DNA of 64,000 nt from Cycas panzhihuaensis. Lineage: Eukaryota > Cycadophyta. Both the position numbers and the translations under genes were made by a program. The DNA lies in assembly GCA_023213395.1 (NCBI GenBank), contig CM041465.1:112785741-112849740 (forward strand). Reading direction: 5' to 3'. The notes under the pieces were generated by a model. It was not told the DNA's origin and did no database searches. It saw only the letters and a program-made list of their open reading frames with translations. Position 1 is the first letter of the stretch; each line of letters opens with the position of its first letter. Below, in pieces: positions 12,275-22,347 of the stretch.

Positions 12275-15200
12275 TGGACGCCACAACTGGGATAACCACC
12301 GACCGATAAAGCGCGGGAGAGATGGTGACGAAACTAGAGGAAGTGGAACCTACAAGGCAAGCAACTACCACGCAGAGCGCCTGCGCCGAGCGAGTTCGGA
12401 TCCGCAATGGAGTATGGCTACTATCGGGTGACCCTTCACCACCTCGAGCGAAGGGCTAAGATACGAGGACGAACCCGGTTGACTCGGGAGTAGGCCCCTC
12501 CCACCCTTGGGTGGCCAAGGGAGAGAGAAAGAACCTAACAAGGATAGGCCAAGAACAATCCTACGCAATCTAACCTGCATACGAGCGATGCGTGAAGCAA
12601 GAGGCCAAGGCTAAGGAAGAGGGAGGAAGGGTAAGAGAGGAAGACTCCTACAACCTTTCCTACGAACAACAAAAGTACATGCAACAAGGCAAACAACTTG
12701 CAAACTAATACAAAAAGGCAATTTTTCCCTTTTAATCTTTCGATGTTCTAATTACTAGGAAAAGAATAAAAGAAGGAAAAAGACTAGGGGTAGCTAAGAG
12801 GAACGAGCTGCACCGGGCCAAGGCGTGAGAGATGGCGTAGCCTTGAGGAAGAGCACCCAAACTACTCCGCCACAGACGGATGTGGAATGTAGCATGAGCG
12901 AAAGGGGCTTCCTTACCTTCCCCAGTGAAAAATAAATGCGATAATCAAGGAAGGAAAGAAACGCTAACTAACAAATGAGATAGCATAAAATATGACACAT
13001 GCAAGGGCGCCACGGTGGAAGGGGGCAACGGCAACGCTCTCCGGCCCCGAGTACCAGAGCAACAAAGGTCTCCTCCCCGCCGAGGGAGACACCTATATGC
13101 AACACAAAGATCTAGCAATATATGTCTAACAACATAAACGAGAGTCTAAATGTACATGCATCAAGTTAGTCCAATAAGGAAAATACCAAAGAAGAACGGT
13201 CCAAATGAAAGGAAACAACAGTGGTAAGCTCCTGAGTGGCCTACCGCCCGCAAATGGTGCCCAAACCTCTCCCCAAGAGCCACGGGCAATGAGGAGAAAG
13301 TCAAGACTCAAGGCCGGAAAACTACCGCAAGGAGGGGCAAGAAAGACCCAAAGACACCCACGGGAACCGGATGCTACGGGGAGCAAACCGCAACCGGGAG
13401 CAAAGGTGGAGCAAGAACTCCAGCTTGGGGCCTATGGATGGCACCCAAACTCGAATAAAGGGTCCCAAATCGCCGCAACTTGTGACAAATACCGGGTTTG
13501 GGCAACCAAGGGAGCCTTCAACCCTTGTTTGCAAGCCAAGAGTAGCACGGGCGCAGAGGGAGGCTTGAGGGCTTTGAGCCGCTTGGGGAGCGTGGAAGGT
13601 GGTGCGAATCCACCCAGCCTCCGCCCAAAGCCTATGCAACCTCAACGCCACGCTTTGACAAAGAACGCAGTAAGAAGTGAGGGAGAGTGGTACAACAGCC
13701 TCAAGAGGGAGGAAAACCAACTCAAGCAACAAATGAAAACAAATAAGTCAAGTGTAGATATCACCAAAACAAATACAAAGTGAAGAGTACTGAAAGGGAG
13801 GCAAGGGATTTGCCCCACCAAAAGACAATAAGAAGGGCCGGAACAAACACCCAGACTGAATAGAGCAGCTGGGGCCCCGCTATGGAGGTGGAACGGGAAA
13901 CACTGCAAACGGGAACTCGTGGATCGCTGGTAGAAAATACCGAAACCGCTTCAAAGGAGCCCTCTCCAAGCTTGGGGGCCGAGAGAATGTCTCACCAAGC
14001 CAAAGGAGAGTCAAGGTCAGATGAAGAGTGCAGTCCGCTTGTTGCAAAGCAAATGCAGTAAGAGAGCAGAGCAGAGAGTGTTCCTCTGAGAGTAAATCCA
14101 AAAGTGAGCCAAAAAAAGAGAGCCAAAAAAGAGCCAAAAGATGTTTAAGTACTAAAGCAAAACCCTAAAGTACGCGAATAGTACTACCGAGGGAGAAAAG
14201 GCGAACCACGTGGGCGCTTCGCAATAAATGCGAAATTGCTACTACGGATTTTAAAAACAAACAGAGACAACAGATCATGGAAACTTTAGCTGACTGCTGA
14301 ATATTCCAAATGCTGAAAATTCCCGGCCAGATCTGAAGATCACGGCAGATTGCCAAGATTACGGCCAGATGCACCAGAGACACAAATGGGGCCCACCAAC
14401 CGTCCAGTCGGGGCAAACTACCGAAAAGGCTAAAGGACAACTAAAACACCCACCCGGAGCAAACAAGCCAAGAAACGGCCCACGGGAGCGTAAATAGGCC
14501 CCCAAATGAGGTGGCAAGCTAACCAAGCGACGATGAGACATCACACGGTGGGGTGGCGCAAACCCTGGGATCCAGGAGAGAGGAGGGCGACAAGTGAAGT
14601 AATACGGCCACTGTGGTGCCACACTGCTAAGAGTGTGCCCCCGCTATAGTCGCCATAGGCTAAACATAGGTGTGGACGACACCGTGCCGCCCACAAAGTC
14701 ATACGCATGCAAATATGTAAGGCATAATCAAGACATAAAAGTGACGATAATGCTAGAGACATACCTACACTTACCCGAGCCTGATTCCAGATCCATTCCT
14801 AAGCCGGGAAATGTAATCCACCCAGCCTCTCCAAAACCTATGCAACCCTCAACGCCACGCTGACAAAGAAGCGCAGTAAGAAGCACAAGGAGAGTGGTAT
14901 AACAGTCCCCAAAAGGGAGGAAAACCAACTCTCAAGCAACAAGCAAGAACATACGGCCTGAAGCATAAATCTCACAAGAAAATAAGTATAAAACAAGGAA
15001 TACCTGAAAAGGAGAGGCAAGGGATTTGCCTCAGCCAAAGGGCAACGGAGAGGGGCTGATAAATTAGCCCATATTTGAAGTAGAGCAGGTTTGAGGCCCT
15101 GCTACGGAGATGTGACGGGAAACACCTGCACTTGGGGCGCTTATGGACTGCCTGGGCAAAGATCAGCTGGAAACCACTTCAAAGGAGCCCTCTCCAAGGC

Positions 15201-16003
15201 GTTTGAGGGGCTGGGAGAATGTCTCAGCCACGCCAAAGGAGAGCTAGGCACTGTATGAAGGGTGCAAGTCCAATTGCAGCAGCAAACAGCAGAGAAGAGC
15301 AGGGCAGGAGAGTGTTTCCTTGAGAGCAATTCCAAAAGTGAGCAAAAAGATCCTTGAAAATGAGCCAAAAAGGGCTTAAGTACTCAAGCAAAACCCTAAA
15401 GCATGCGATTAAGACGCAATTGGAAGAGAAATAAAGCGTGAGCCATGTGGCAATTTCGCAATAAATGCAAAATTGCCACCATGGATTTTAAACAACTCGA
15501 GACAACAGATCACTGGAATTTCAAAGACTACCTGATATTCCGGCCAGATCAAAAATCAAGCAGACGCACTCAGAGCCAAAACCGGGGCCCACCAACCGCC
15601 TAGCCGGGGCATGATGTAAAAAGACTAATAGAAAGCTAGAACACCTACTCGGGAGCAAACAAGCCAACAAAACGGGTCCAAAGGAGAAAAATAGGCCCGA
15701 GTGGGTGGCAAGTTGACCAAATGATGATGAGTCATCACACGTGGAGGTGGCGCAAACCTAGTGGATCCCGGAGTGAGGAGGGCGATGCGAAGTAATACGG
15801 CCACTGTGGTGCCACACTCACCGGGAGTGTACCGCTATACCGCCATAGGCTAAAATAAGTGTGACGACTACAAGGTTGCCCACAAAGTCATACACATGCG
15901 CATACGCAAGCAAACATCCAAAGAAAAGAAAGCGATGATAATGCGAGAGACATACCGCACTTACCGAAGCCTGATTCCGTATCCATTCCCGAAGCCGAAA
16001 ACA
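12275..16003 (-). repeat. composite LTR between B and C, with internal duplication
   Basis: It starts TGGACGCC beside the B primer-binding site and ends GCCGAAAACA beside internal region C, but is about 3.7 kb rather than 2.4-2.6 kb. The excess is a duplication. After TAAGCCGGGAAATG near 14815 the sequence restarts at GTAATCCACCCAGCC, equivalent to 13605, and runs a second time to 16003. The first part (12275-14815) resembles the A/B LTR. The second part (14816-16003) resembles the C 5' LTR at 28660-29654. So it is probably the 5' LTR of B joined to a truncated 3' LTR of C. Confidence 0.78.
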
Positions 16004-16289
16004 CCGCCTGGCGCAGAGCCTCGCCGGAAGCTCGGTGCGATGGCGAATGCCGGCAATACAACCGCCAAGAGTACATGTGTATAGATATATCAATCAAGAT
16101 CATAACAAGAGGCAAGGGTGCCATGAGTGTCGTGGCGACGCTGGATACGAAAACCAAGAAGGAGACAACATAGGGCCGCCTATGGGCCACCGAAACCGAT
16201 CGAGAATGAGATGTGAGGGGCCGCCCCACCACAAAGAATGCAAAAGAATATGCATAGCTAAATAAAGAACGAATAGTGGATACCATAAT

Positions 16290-16770
16290 TTTACCTCATT
16301 AGTAACCTGGTTTCGGAGGTGCGAACGGATCGCGAAGCAAAGTGATGTATGACCCGGGCTTGGGCGATGGGAAGGCTGTGCAAACCTCGTGGACTGGCCA
16401 AGAAGAAGGGAGAGGTGGCGCTAAAGGATGAGGCGAACGAGGCTATCTGCCTTAGCGTTGAGGGCCTGAGGGATATGCTGGATATCAACAGAAGAAAAGT
16501 GGGCCAGGAGGGATCCGCTAGAGCAAGAGTCCTCAAGTGAGGGCATCGCACCTGGTAAACCTGGGTGAGATGAGACACCACAACTTGAGAGTCGCAAAGC
16601 AAAACAATGGGTCCGTGATGGAAACAGAGAGCATCAGTGAGGGCTTCAATAACGGTCAGATACTCGTTGTTGGTAGCCCCTGGGAGGAAGATCCTAGAGC
16701 GGAGGAGATCATGCCTGTAAGGGTCATGGAGGATCCATGCAATGGCAGGTTCAGGTTACCGCGGCTTACT
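16290..16770 (-). pseudogene. element C downstream RNase H-like domain
   Basis: A second RNase H, separate from the one next to RT. On the minus strand, CDSQVVVSHLTQVYQVRCPH and then LRTLAL are readable at 16480-16602. Upstream, across a frame change near 16650-16720, a block equivalent to D RIFLPEATNNEAEY is present. ATNNE and DSQ carry two of the usual RNase H acidic residues. It lies between the antisense gene promoter and the 3' LTR. Tat elements are known to carry an additional archaeal-type RNase H, usually placed before integrase; here it is after integrase. It is degraded. Confidence 0.68.
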
Positions 16771-16904
16771 CCAGAAGACGAGATGTACATCGGTGACACA
16801 AGATCTAAGCAGTCGATGGGTGATGAAAGCAACGCCAACAAGCAAGCGTAAAATGGCCGTGAAGGGTAGGAGGACCTAGCAATGAGGTTACCTGTATGAG
16901 AGAG

Positions 16905-17300
16905 CGCATAATCCGATCACCGGCAGAGAGTGGCTCAAGGAAAAAGCCTCTTGGAGCGCCAAAAGGTCACCTTAGAAAGCGAAACATGCCCCCAAGTGGG
17001 GGGACATTCCTTTTGGGGACTCTAAGAGTGAGAAAGGACTGCAGAAATGAGTCCAGAGCGGCGAAACGAGCCAAATGAGTATAAACTCGTGCAGCATGTG
17101 AGAAAAGCGCAAAACGATGCACAAGGGCGCTAGCAAAAAGCGCGATAATGATGCCCCATAAATGCCCTTGCAGGGGAGGGCATAAAGGGCATCAATAAAG
17201 CACAATTGGCGACAGGGCCAGAGGGCAAAGGTGATCAGAACAACGAGATTCCCCAACGATCGCGAGACCAAAAACGGAGGAGGTGCCCGTTGGAGGCCCC
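16905..17300. other. spacer upstream of the antisense promoter in C
   Basis: No gene seen. It aligns with D 41180-41600 in opposite orientation. It contains AATGAGTATAAACTC at 17074-17088, which recurs at the same distance from the 3' LTR in D (41388-41402, reverse) and is related to the repeat units in E. Confidence 0.5.
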
Positions 17301-17302
17301 GC

Positions 17303-17340
17303 TTATATAAGGAAATCGACGGGAAAATGGATTCATTTTC
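17303..17340 (+). promoter_or_regulatory. core promoter of the antisense PMD gene in C (TATA + initiator-like motif)
   Basis: TTATATAAGG at 17303-17312 is followed 26 nt later by GGATTCATTTTC at 17329-17340. The pair is on the strand opposite to the retrotransposon, facing the PMD coding region. The same pair occurs in D (TATA 41161-41171, motif 41133-41144, minus strand) and, more decayed, in E (60442-60449 and 60410-60422, minus strand), with 26-27 nt between their starts. That is the usual distance from a TATA box to a transcription start. The promoter role is inference from sequence and conservation. Confidence 0.65.
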
Positions 17341-17704
17341 ACCACCTCAGACGAAACCGCAGCCATTTCCTTACGCAACTGAGCGCCACCCAACTCGTGA
17401 GGCACACGTAGGGAGATCTGACCGCTTGCCTGAGAGCGGATACCAAAGATGACCAACTGCACGACATGGCGATAGCGAGACCAGATCCAAAGGAGTGGAA
17501 ATCACTAAACCCGACCCAAATCAAGTTCAAAGTTCGTGGCTTTTTGTAGTTTTTGAAGTAATTTTGCATAGTCTTAGTGCCCCTTATGGGCAATCTAAGG
17601 CTTCCCGGATCCGACCTGCCCAGAAGAGACGCGACCGGGCATTAGGGAGCCTTAGTCCTGGGTTCTACGGGACCACCAAAAGAATTTTTTATTTTTAGGC
17701 GAAA

Positions 17705-17824
17705 ACCCCCTTTAGGGGGTCGTCAGATCGGGCGACAATGATCGCGGCCGCTGATCATTGCCGTGGGGCCCTACATCACCGCGGACCTGCGTTAAACTTA
17801 GCTGCACCGCTAAGTTTGACGCAG
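17705..17824 (+). repeat. three consecutive inverted repeats (hairpins) upstream of the PMD coding region in C
   Basis: Hairpin 1 is at 17787-17824, with 16-bp arms (CTGCGTTAAACTTAGC and its partner) that pair fully with one G-T wobble around a 6-nt loop. Hairpin 2 is at 17736-17760, CAATGATC paired with GATCATTG around CGCGGCCGCT. Hairpin 3 is at 17705-17720, ACCCCC paired with GGGGGT around TTTA. The equivalent place in D (40636-40757) has hairpins of different sequence with arms still paired. This suggests selection on structure or concerted change. Confidence 0.75.
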
Positions 17825-17919
17825 ACAAAGGCGTGGAAGGCGTAAAATAGACATGAGGGCCAAAAGAGCCCCAAATCTCAGGCAGAGAGAGAGGTAATAA
17901 TAGCTGACATGAGACTGAC

Positions 17920-19830
17920 TTGAAGTGTTTTTGGTGTGAACAGTCCGTCTCAGAGATAACCACGAGAACGCTTGGAGATGGCTATGCCGAGTTACATGGA
18001 GATGACGACTCAGAGGATAGGGACATGTCGCAGAGGTGTGGCTCGCATAAGGCCCTCAAGACACCTCAATACACGCCGACTAGAGGTCAGGTGGATATAG
18101 TGTCCCATTGGGACCGGAGGAGGCATGTGTTCCACCTACCATGTGGGGGATGTGATGGTCATGCCAAGGGATATCCCATGACATCGGGAGTTCCGGCTGT
18201 GGAGGCCGGTGAGATCGGACGCCAAAGACCGAGGCAAAGACATGTGGAGGCAGCTTTGTTCTTCATGTGTCGACAGGTGGATCGAGGGGAGCACCCTCAA
18301 GATGCTTTTGTTGTCCCGGATTCCTCGAGTGAGGAAGATGATCATATTATGCATTCTGCTCGATTTCGCAAAATGTAACTATCGAGAGGTTCCAAGCGGT
18401 GGATGGATGCGCCTGCCGATGCGCGGGCGAGAGGATGAACCGGATAGCTCGATAGCGGCGAACCTAGTCGCAAGAATCGACACCATCGTGACGTCCGGCT
18501 GAGGAGGGCTATCATATAGCACGTTATTACAGTGCTGGTATTTCGATTACTGCCAAGCGGGCACCGCAGGGGACCACACCCTATCACAGAGCAGGCCCCG
18601 ATGGTCCACAGATGGCAGACTCGACTGAGGGGACAGAGGATGAGCCCATGTCAAATGATCGCGGAGGCCACATCACTAGACCTCCTTACCTCCCGCACTA
18701 CATACCGAGCCATACAGATGGTGAGGTGGGATAGCGACGACGAAGCCAAGTGAGGTGGAGTGCCCGCCATGGCGACAAAGCAGTGATGACGGGGATGATG
18801 GGGATAGTGGAGACAATGGGCCTACCCATGACCTGTAAGGGAGGTAGGTCCTTCAGGGACAGAAGGACATGCAGAGGGTCCATCCGGGGCTTCCGGAGGA
18901 GAGGCAGGCCCATCAGGAGCACAGGGTGAGGTTAGAGGACCCGTGACTAGGGCCCGTAGGCTACGGATCGTGATGGGATCCGCAGGGACAAGAGCTGGGG
19001 CCACCCCCACGAGGAGAGGGACCCAGGAAGAGGAGGTGCCTGAAGACGAGGCACCTGCAGCTGGAGGAGAGCTAGGAGGAGAGGATGCCGCGTGACCGGA
19101 GGATCAGGCGGCCACGGCAGGTGAGAGCTAACCTTTTCCAAAGTCATTTAGCATCCAGATAGATGTTTGGTTTGGTTTGATCATGGCATATATGGAGAGA
19201 TATAGACTAACACGTGGCGTCTTGCATTGGCAGGTACAGCAGAGATCAGGAGACTGATAGAGGCTGTGGCAAGGGAGATATTCCCTCAGGTGTATGCAGA
19301 GGGGCAACCGCCCATCCAAGCAGGTGATGAGCCTAGAGTGGCAGGAGCCCACAGAGAGGCGTTCGCCCCATTGGTGAGGGCGAGGGACATATGGGCTGCA
19401 GAGTCCCAAGAGCATGCCACATCCCAGGGATGACTGCAGCAGGAGAGAGACGACGTGAGATGCGAGAGGGATGACGCGCGACGCGAGAGAGACAAGCTGC
19501 GAGGACGGCCTGCACTCTAGAGGCACAGTGGTGGTGCAAAGTGAGATAGCGAGAGCAGGACCCAGCTGATAATCGTCACAGAGGCCTCGTGATGACAGAG
19601 GAGGTATCCGGAGAGCAGGATCGCATCCAGCGACACGATCGCCTAGTAGCACAGATGGTCTCAAGGTCGAGCCGAGCAGGACATGCACTCCACACAATGG
19701 CGATGACCCCGAGACGACCTAGGGATGAGGAGAGCGAGGCAGTGGCTGCAGAGGCCCATGAGGAGCCTCTGAGGCATGTGGTCCCTGTGAGAGGGATCAC
19801 AGAGACCGGAGATGGCATCCCGTGAGCAGT
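17920..19830 (+). pseudogene. antisense cargo gene of element C: plant mobile domain (PMD) protein, degraded
   Basis: Gene on the strand opposite to element C. The best frame (17920-18378) reads GQVDIVSHWDRRRHVFHLPC. This matches the start of the plant mobile domain (W-x-P-x-T-H-x-F-H-L-P-x-G-E-M-T-x-T-x-x-D-V in family members), and D has the fuller HVFHLPQVGDVSVTPRDVRR. Later segments GLSYSTLLQCW and RWDSDDEA match D 39556-40128. The C-terminal part is glycine/acid rich, then basic and glutamate rich (RRLIEAVAREIFPQVYAEGQ at 19249-19308 and the segment 19589-19825). It contains a predicted intron at 19121-19233. Several frame changes and stops break it. PMD proteins of host plants act in silencing and cell maintenance; what a retrotransposon copy does is unknown. 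Confidence 0.65.
19121..19233 (+). other. predicted spliceosomal intron in the antisense PMD gene of C
   Basis: 113 bp, with donor GGCAG|GTGAGAGC, acceptor TTGCATTGGCAG|GTACAG and a branch-site-like GACTAAC at 19205-19211. Joining the flanks keeps the frame (phase 1) and leads into the conserved AEIRRLIEAVAREIFP segment. The intron is spliceable only in the antisense transcript. D lacks it: its equivalent coding stretches are adjacent near 39560-39590. Confidence 0.55.
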
Positions 19831-19859
19831 GGCAACAAAGCAGAGGATATGTACATGCA

Positions 19860-20480
19860 GATTCGACAGGGAAAGCACGGCCTGTGGGGTCATATATAGG
19901 ACCATATGACTATACCCCCCCTGCAAGGACACCGGCTTCCCAGGATGTATGATGATATGATTTTTGATATGTATATATATATGCATGGGATGATTGGAAC
20001 CCCATTTGGATATGAGATGCTGTATATGATGTATCGTATGTGGATGATATGTATATTTATTTTTGTGTATTGTGAATGTTATGTTGTGTTGTAGGTGTTT
20101 TATGTTGTGGATATTTTATTATATGGACACACGTTCCCTTCTATGTATGACCACACACCTAACAGGGGCACACACACATGCCGTGAGCGGGACGACATAG
20201 AAGTGTGAGGTTAGGGAGCAGGGCGGCATACATGTCTACAGGAGAGCATAGCAGGATATGCAAAGGAAACGGCGGGCAGGAAAGGGGGGTGACGATGCCC
20301 CCAAGTATCTTCCTGATTGGGGGATGCCCAAGCAAGACAACACAAGGGTTCCCGAGAGAATACGGGAACACGGGTTCCGCGGAAGGAACCGAAAAGAAGA
20401 AGAAGGATCCATCTTAAACTGCCACTCTACCTGTGATTGGGAAGAATGGGGACAACCTAAGATGGTAGTTTAGGCTTATT
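19860..20480. other. region between the ends of the PMD gene and integrase in C
   Basis: No gene recognised. It holds an AT-rich stretch at 19940-20115 with TATATATATATGCATGG and TG-rich runs, a plausible place for the 3' end of the antisense transcript. The motif shared by all elements (element strand AATAAGCCTAAACTACC) is at 20462-20478. Copy B retains this whole segment. Confidence 0.5.
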
Positions 20481-20510
20481 TCGGAGCAAGGCGAAGGGAT
20501 CGCCAAGGGA

Positions 20511-21650
20511 TCATGCGTAAAACTTCTTAAGGAATATCCCATTAACGGCTTTCTCAAATTTGAGCCCTTCCAGGGTGGCTATCCTATAAGCACCATTATC
20601 AAGGGATTCAATAATGACGAAAGGACCAACCCATCGGGGTTTGAATTTGGTCAAACGGTCATGAAGATATTCGAGCTTAAGGACATAGTCCCCAGGAAAC
20701 AAAGGGCGGGAACGAAGGCGTTTATCATGGGCCTTTTGTGAGCGAGCTTTGGATGCTAGGTTAGCCTGATAGGCGGCTAAGCATCTCTCATCCAAAGCTT
20801 CAAGGTCGAGCAAAGTGCCCCGACGGATCGACTCTTCGTTGATGAAACCTCGAAGGGAGACTCGCAAGGAAGGAATCTCCACCTCCAATGGGAGTACTGC
20901 CTCAGTACCGTAGACCAGGGAGAACGGGGTCATTCCCATGGCGGAACGGATAGAGGTACGATAAGCCCACAAGGCGGAGGGCAACTGAAGGTGCCAATCC
21001 CTTTGGGGTTGAGCAACAGTTTTCTTGAGGATGCTGACAAGAGTCTTATTAAAAGACTCCACTTGGCCATTTGCCTGAGGGTAATAAGGGGAAGAAGTCT
21101 TATGAGAGATTTTGAACTTCTCACAAAGCTCATCCACCTCCTTATTACAGAAAGGAGTTCCATTGTCAGTGATTAGGACATCTGGAATTCCGAAACGGCA
21201 AATGATGTGCTGGTAAATGAATGTGGCAATTGTTTTGCCGGGGGTAGTGATCAAGGGGATGGCCTCCGCCCATTTAGTGAAATACTCCGTGGCAGTCAAG
21301 ATGAACTTGTGCTGCAATGACGAAGGTGGGGAGATAGCTCTAATGAGGTCTAGTCCCCACTGAGCGAAGGGCCATGGCGAAACAATAGGATGCAAGGCCT
21401 CGGAAGGCACATGGGAAATGTTGGCATGCTCTTGGCATCGCCGACATTTCAGAGCAAAGGCGTGAGCATCTTTAAAAAGAGACGGCCAAAAGTAGCCCAT
21501 GTGAAGGATCCTCTGAGCCATAGACTGGCCCCCAAAGTGACCTCCACAAATGTCGTGGTGGCATTCGCGAAGCACCTGGTCGGCTTCATCAGCAGTGACG
21601 CAGCAGAGGAAGACCCCATCGAAGGACCTCTTATACAATACCTCGTCCAC
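20511..21650 (-). CDS. element C integrase, open frame (379 codons from first Met)
   Basis: C-terminal part of the Gag-Pol polyprotein; integrase joins the cDNA into the host chromosome. The N-terminal zinc-binding HHCC has H31 and H38 (CHHDICGGHFGG) with C69 and C72 (KCRRCQEH). The catalytic core has D101 (FAQWGLDLI), D162 (LITDNGTPF) and E198 (NGQVESFNKTL), giving D-60-D-35-E. Next comes WAYRTSIRSAMGMTPFSLVY, and the C-terminal domain has LKPRWVGPF-like FKPRWVGPFVIIESLDNGAY. The Met used here is only the first in the frame; the real protein is released from a longer polyprotein. This is the only intact-looking domain in the array. No chromodomain is visible, as expected for Tat elements. 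Confidence 0.9.
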   Translation of the reverse strand: MDEVLYKRSFDGVFLCCVTADEADQVLRECHHDICGGHFGGQSMAQRILHMGYFWPSLFKDAHAFALKCRRCQEHANISHVPSEALHPIVSPWPFAQWGLDLIRAISPPSSLQHKFILTATEYFTKWAEAIPLITTPGKTIATFIYQHIICRFGIPDVLITDNGTPFCNKEVDELCEKFKISHKTSSPYYPQANGQVESFNKTLVSILKKTVAQPQRDWHLQLPSALWAYRTSIRSAMGMTPFSLVYGTEAVLPLEVEIPSLRVSLRGFINEESIRRGTLLDLEALDERCLAAYQANLASKARSQKAHDKRLRSRPLFPGDYVLKLEYLHDRLTKFKPRWVGPFVIIESLDNGAYRIATLEGLKFEKAVNGIFLKKFYA

Positions 21651-21879
21651 AAGGAGGTATTGCCCGCGTAAGTCCTGACACGAGATTTAACTTTATTACT
21701 AGCGTCGGGCAGATTGGCCGCGTGAGATACCGCACTATGTCACTGTACCACTCATTGTCGATGAGTGGATGGGGAGGAGCTCCTTGAATCGTCACGATAG
21801 ACTCATCGGGGAGAGAGTCGTCAACGGAAGTATCAAAAGAGTTACAGATAGGGGCATCCGCAAGTTGCTCGGCCACTAT

Positions 21880-22347
21880 CATGCCCTTCTTTGATTTTCG
21901 GTTAACGATAAGGAGATCAAATTCTTAGAGTAGGATGGCCAAACGACCTACCACCACAACCGAACGAGTTAGTAAGTATCTCAAGGATCTGATTGAACAA
22001 TCACCTGGTAGTATCACGGCAAGTAGTACCTAAACTTCTTGGTTGCATGGACCAAGGAGAGGCATTCCTTCCTGCTAGGAATAGTTAAGCTCAGCAGCCA
22101 CGAGAGTGCGACTGATGAAATATATAGCTCTCTCAGTTCCTGAGTCATCCTCCTGAGTGAGCATAGCGCCCAAGGACTCGTCAATCGTTGAGGTATACAG
22201 GATGAAGGGCCTATCGAATTGGGGAGGCGCCAACGTAGGAGTGGAAGCCAGGGCTTCCTTGAGTCCTTCGAAGGCCTTTTGGGTCTTGTCAGACCAGGCA
22301 AAAGGAGCTCCCTTCTTCAACAGGTTTGTGAGGGGTTTAGAGCTCAC
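21880..22347 (-). pseudogene. element C RNase H adjacent to RT, with stop
   Basis: The usual Ty3/gypsy RNase H that removes RNA from the RNA-DNA hybrid. It starts with the RT connection PLTNLLKKGAPFAWSDKTQK, then RPFILYTSTIDESLGAMLTQ, then AIYFISRTLVAAELNYS. It continues in another frame with ECLSLVHATKKFRYYL. The first catalytic aspartate, expected in the LYxD position, appears as a T (LYTST), so activity is doubtful. The segment between this domain and integrase (21650-21880) holds no second RNase H. Confidence 0.75.

Noticed and set aside
13205-13783. 192-codon plus-strand open frame in the B/C composite LTR
   Set aside because: The same region in A breaks into several frames and no domain is recognisable. 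It is an LTR with a low-stop composition.
16905-17100. AATGAGTATAAACTC as the TATA box of the antisense gene
   Set aside because: It is 800 bp upstream of PMD and lacks the conserved start motif. The pair at 17303-17340 fits far better.
17327-17452. ATG just after the antisense TATA box as a start of the PMD protein
   Set aside because: It lies where transcription would begin, and its frame has no similarity to the PMD regions or to D.
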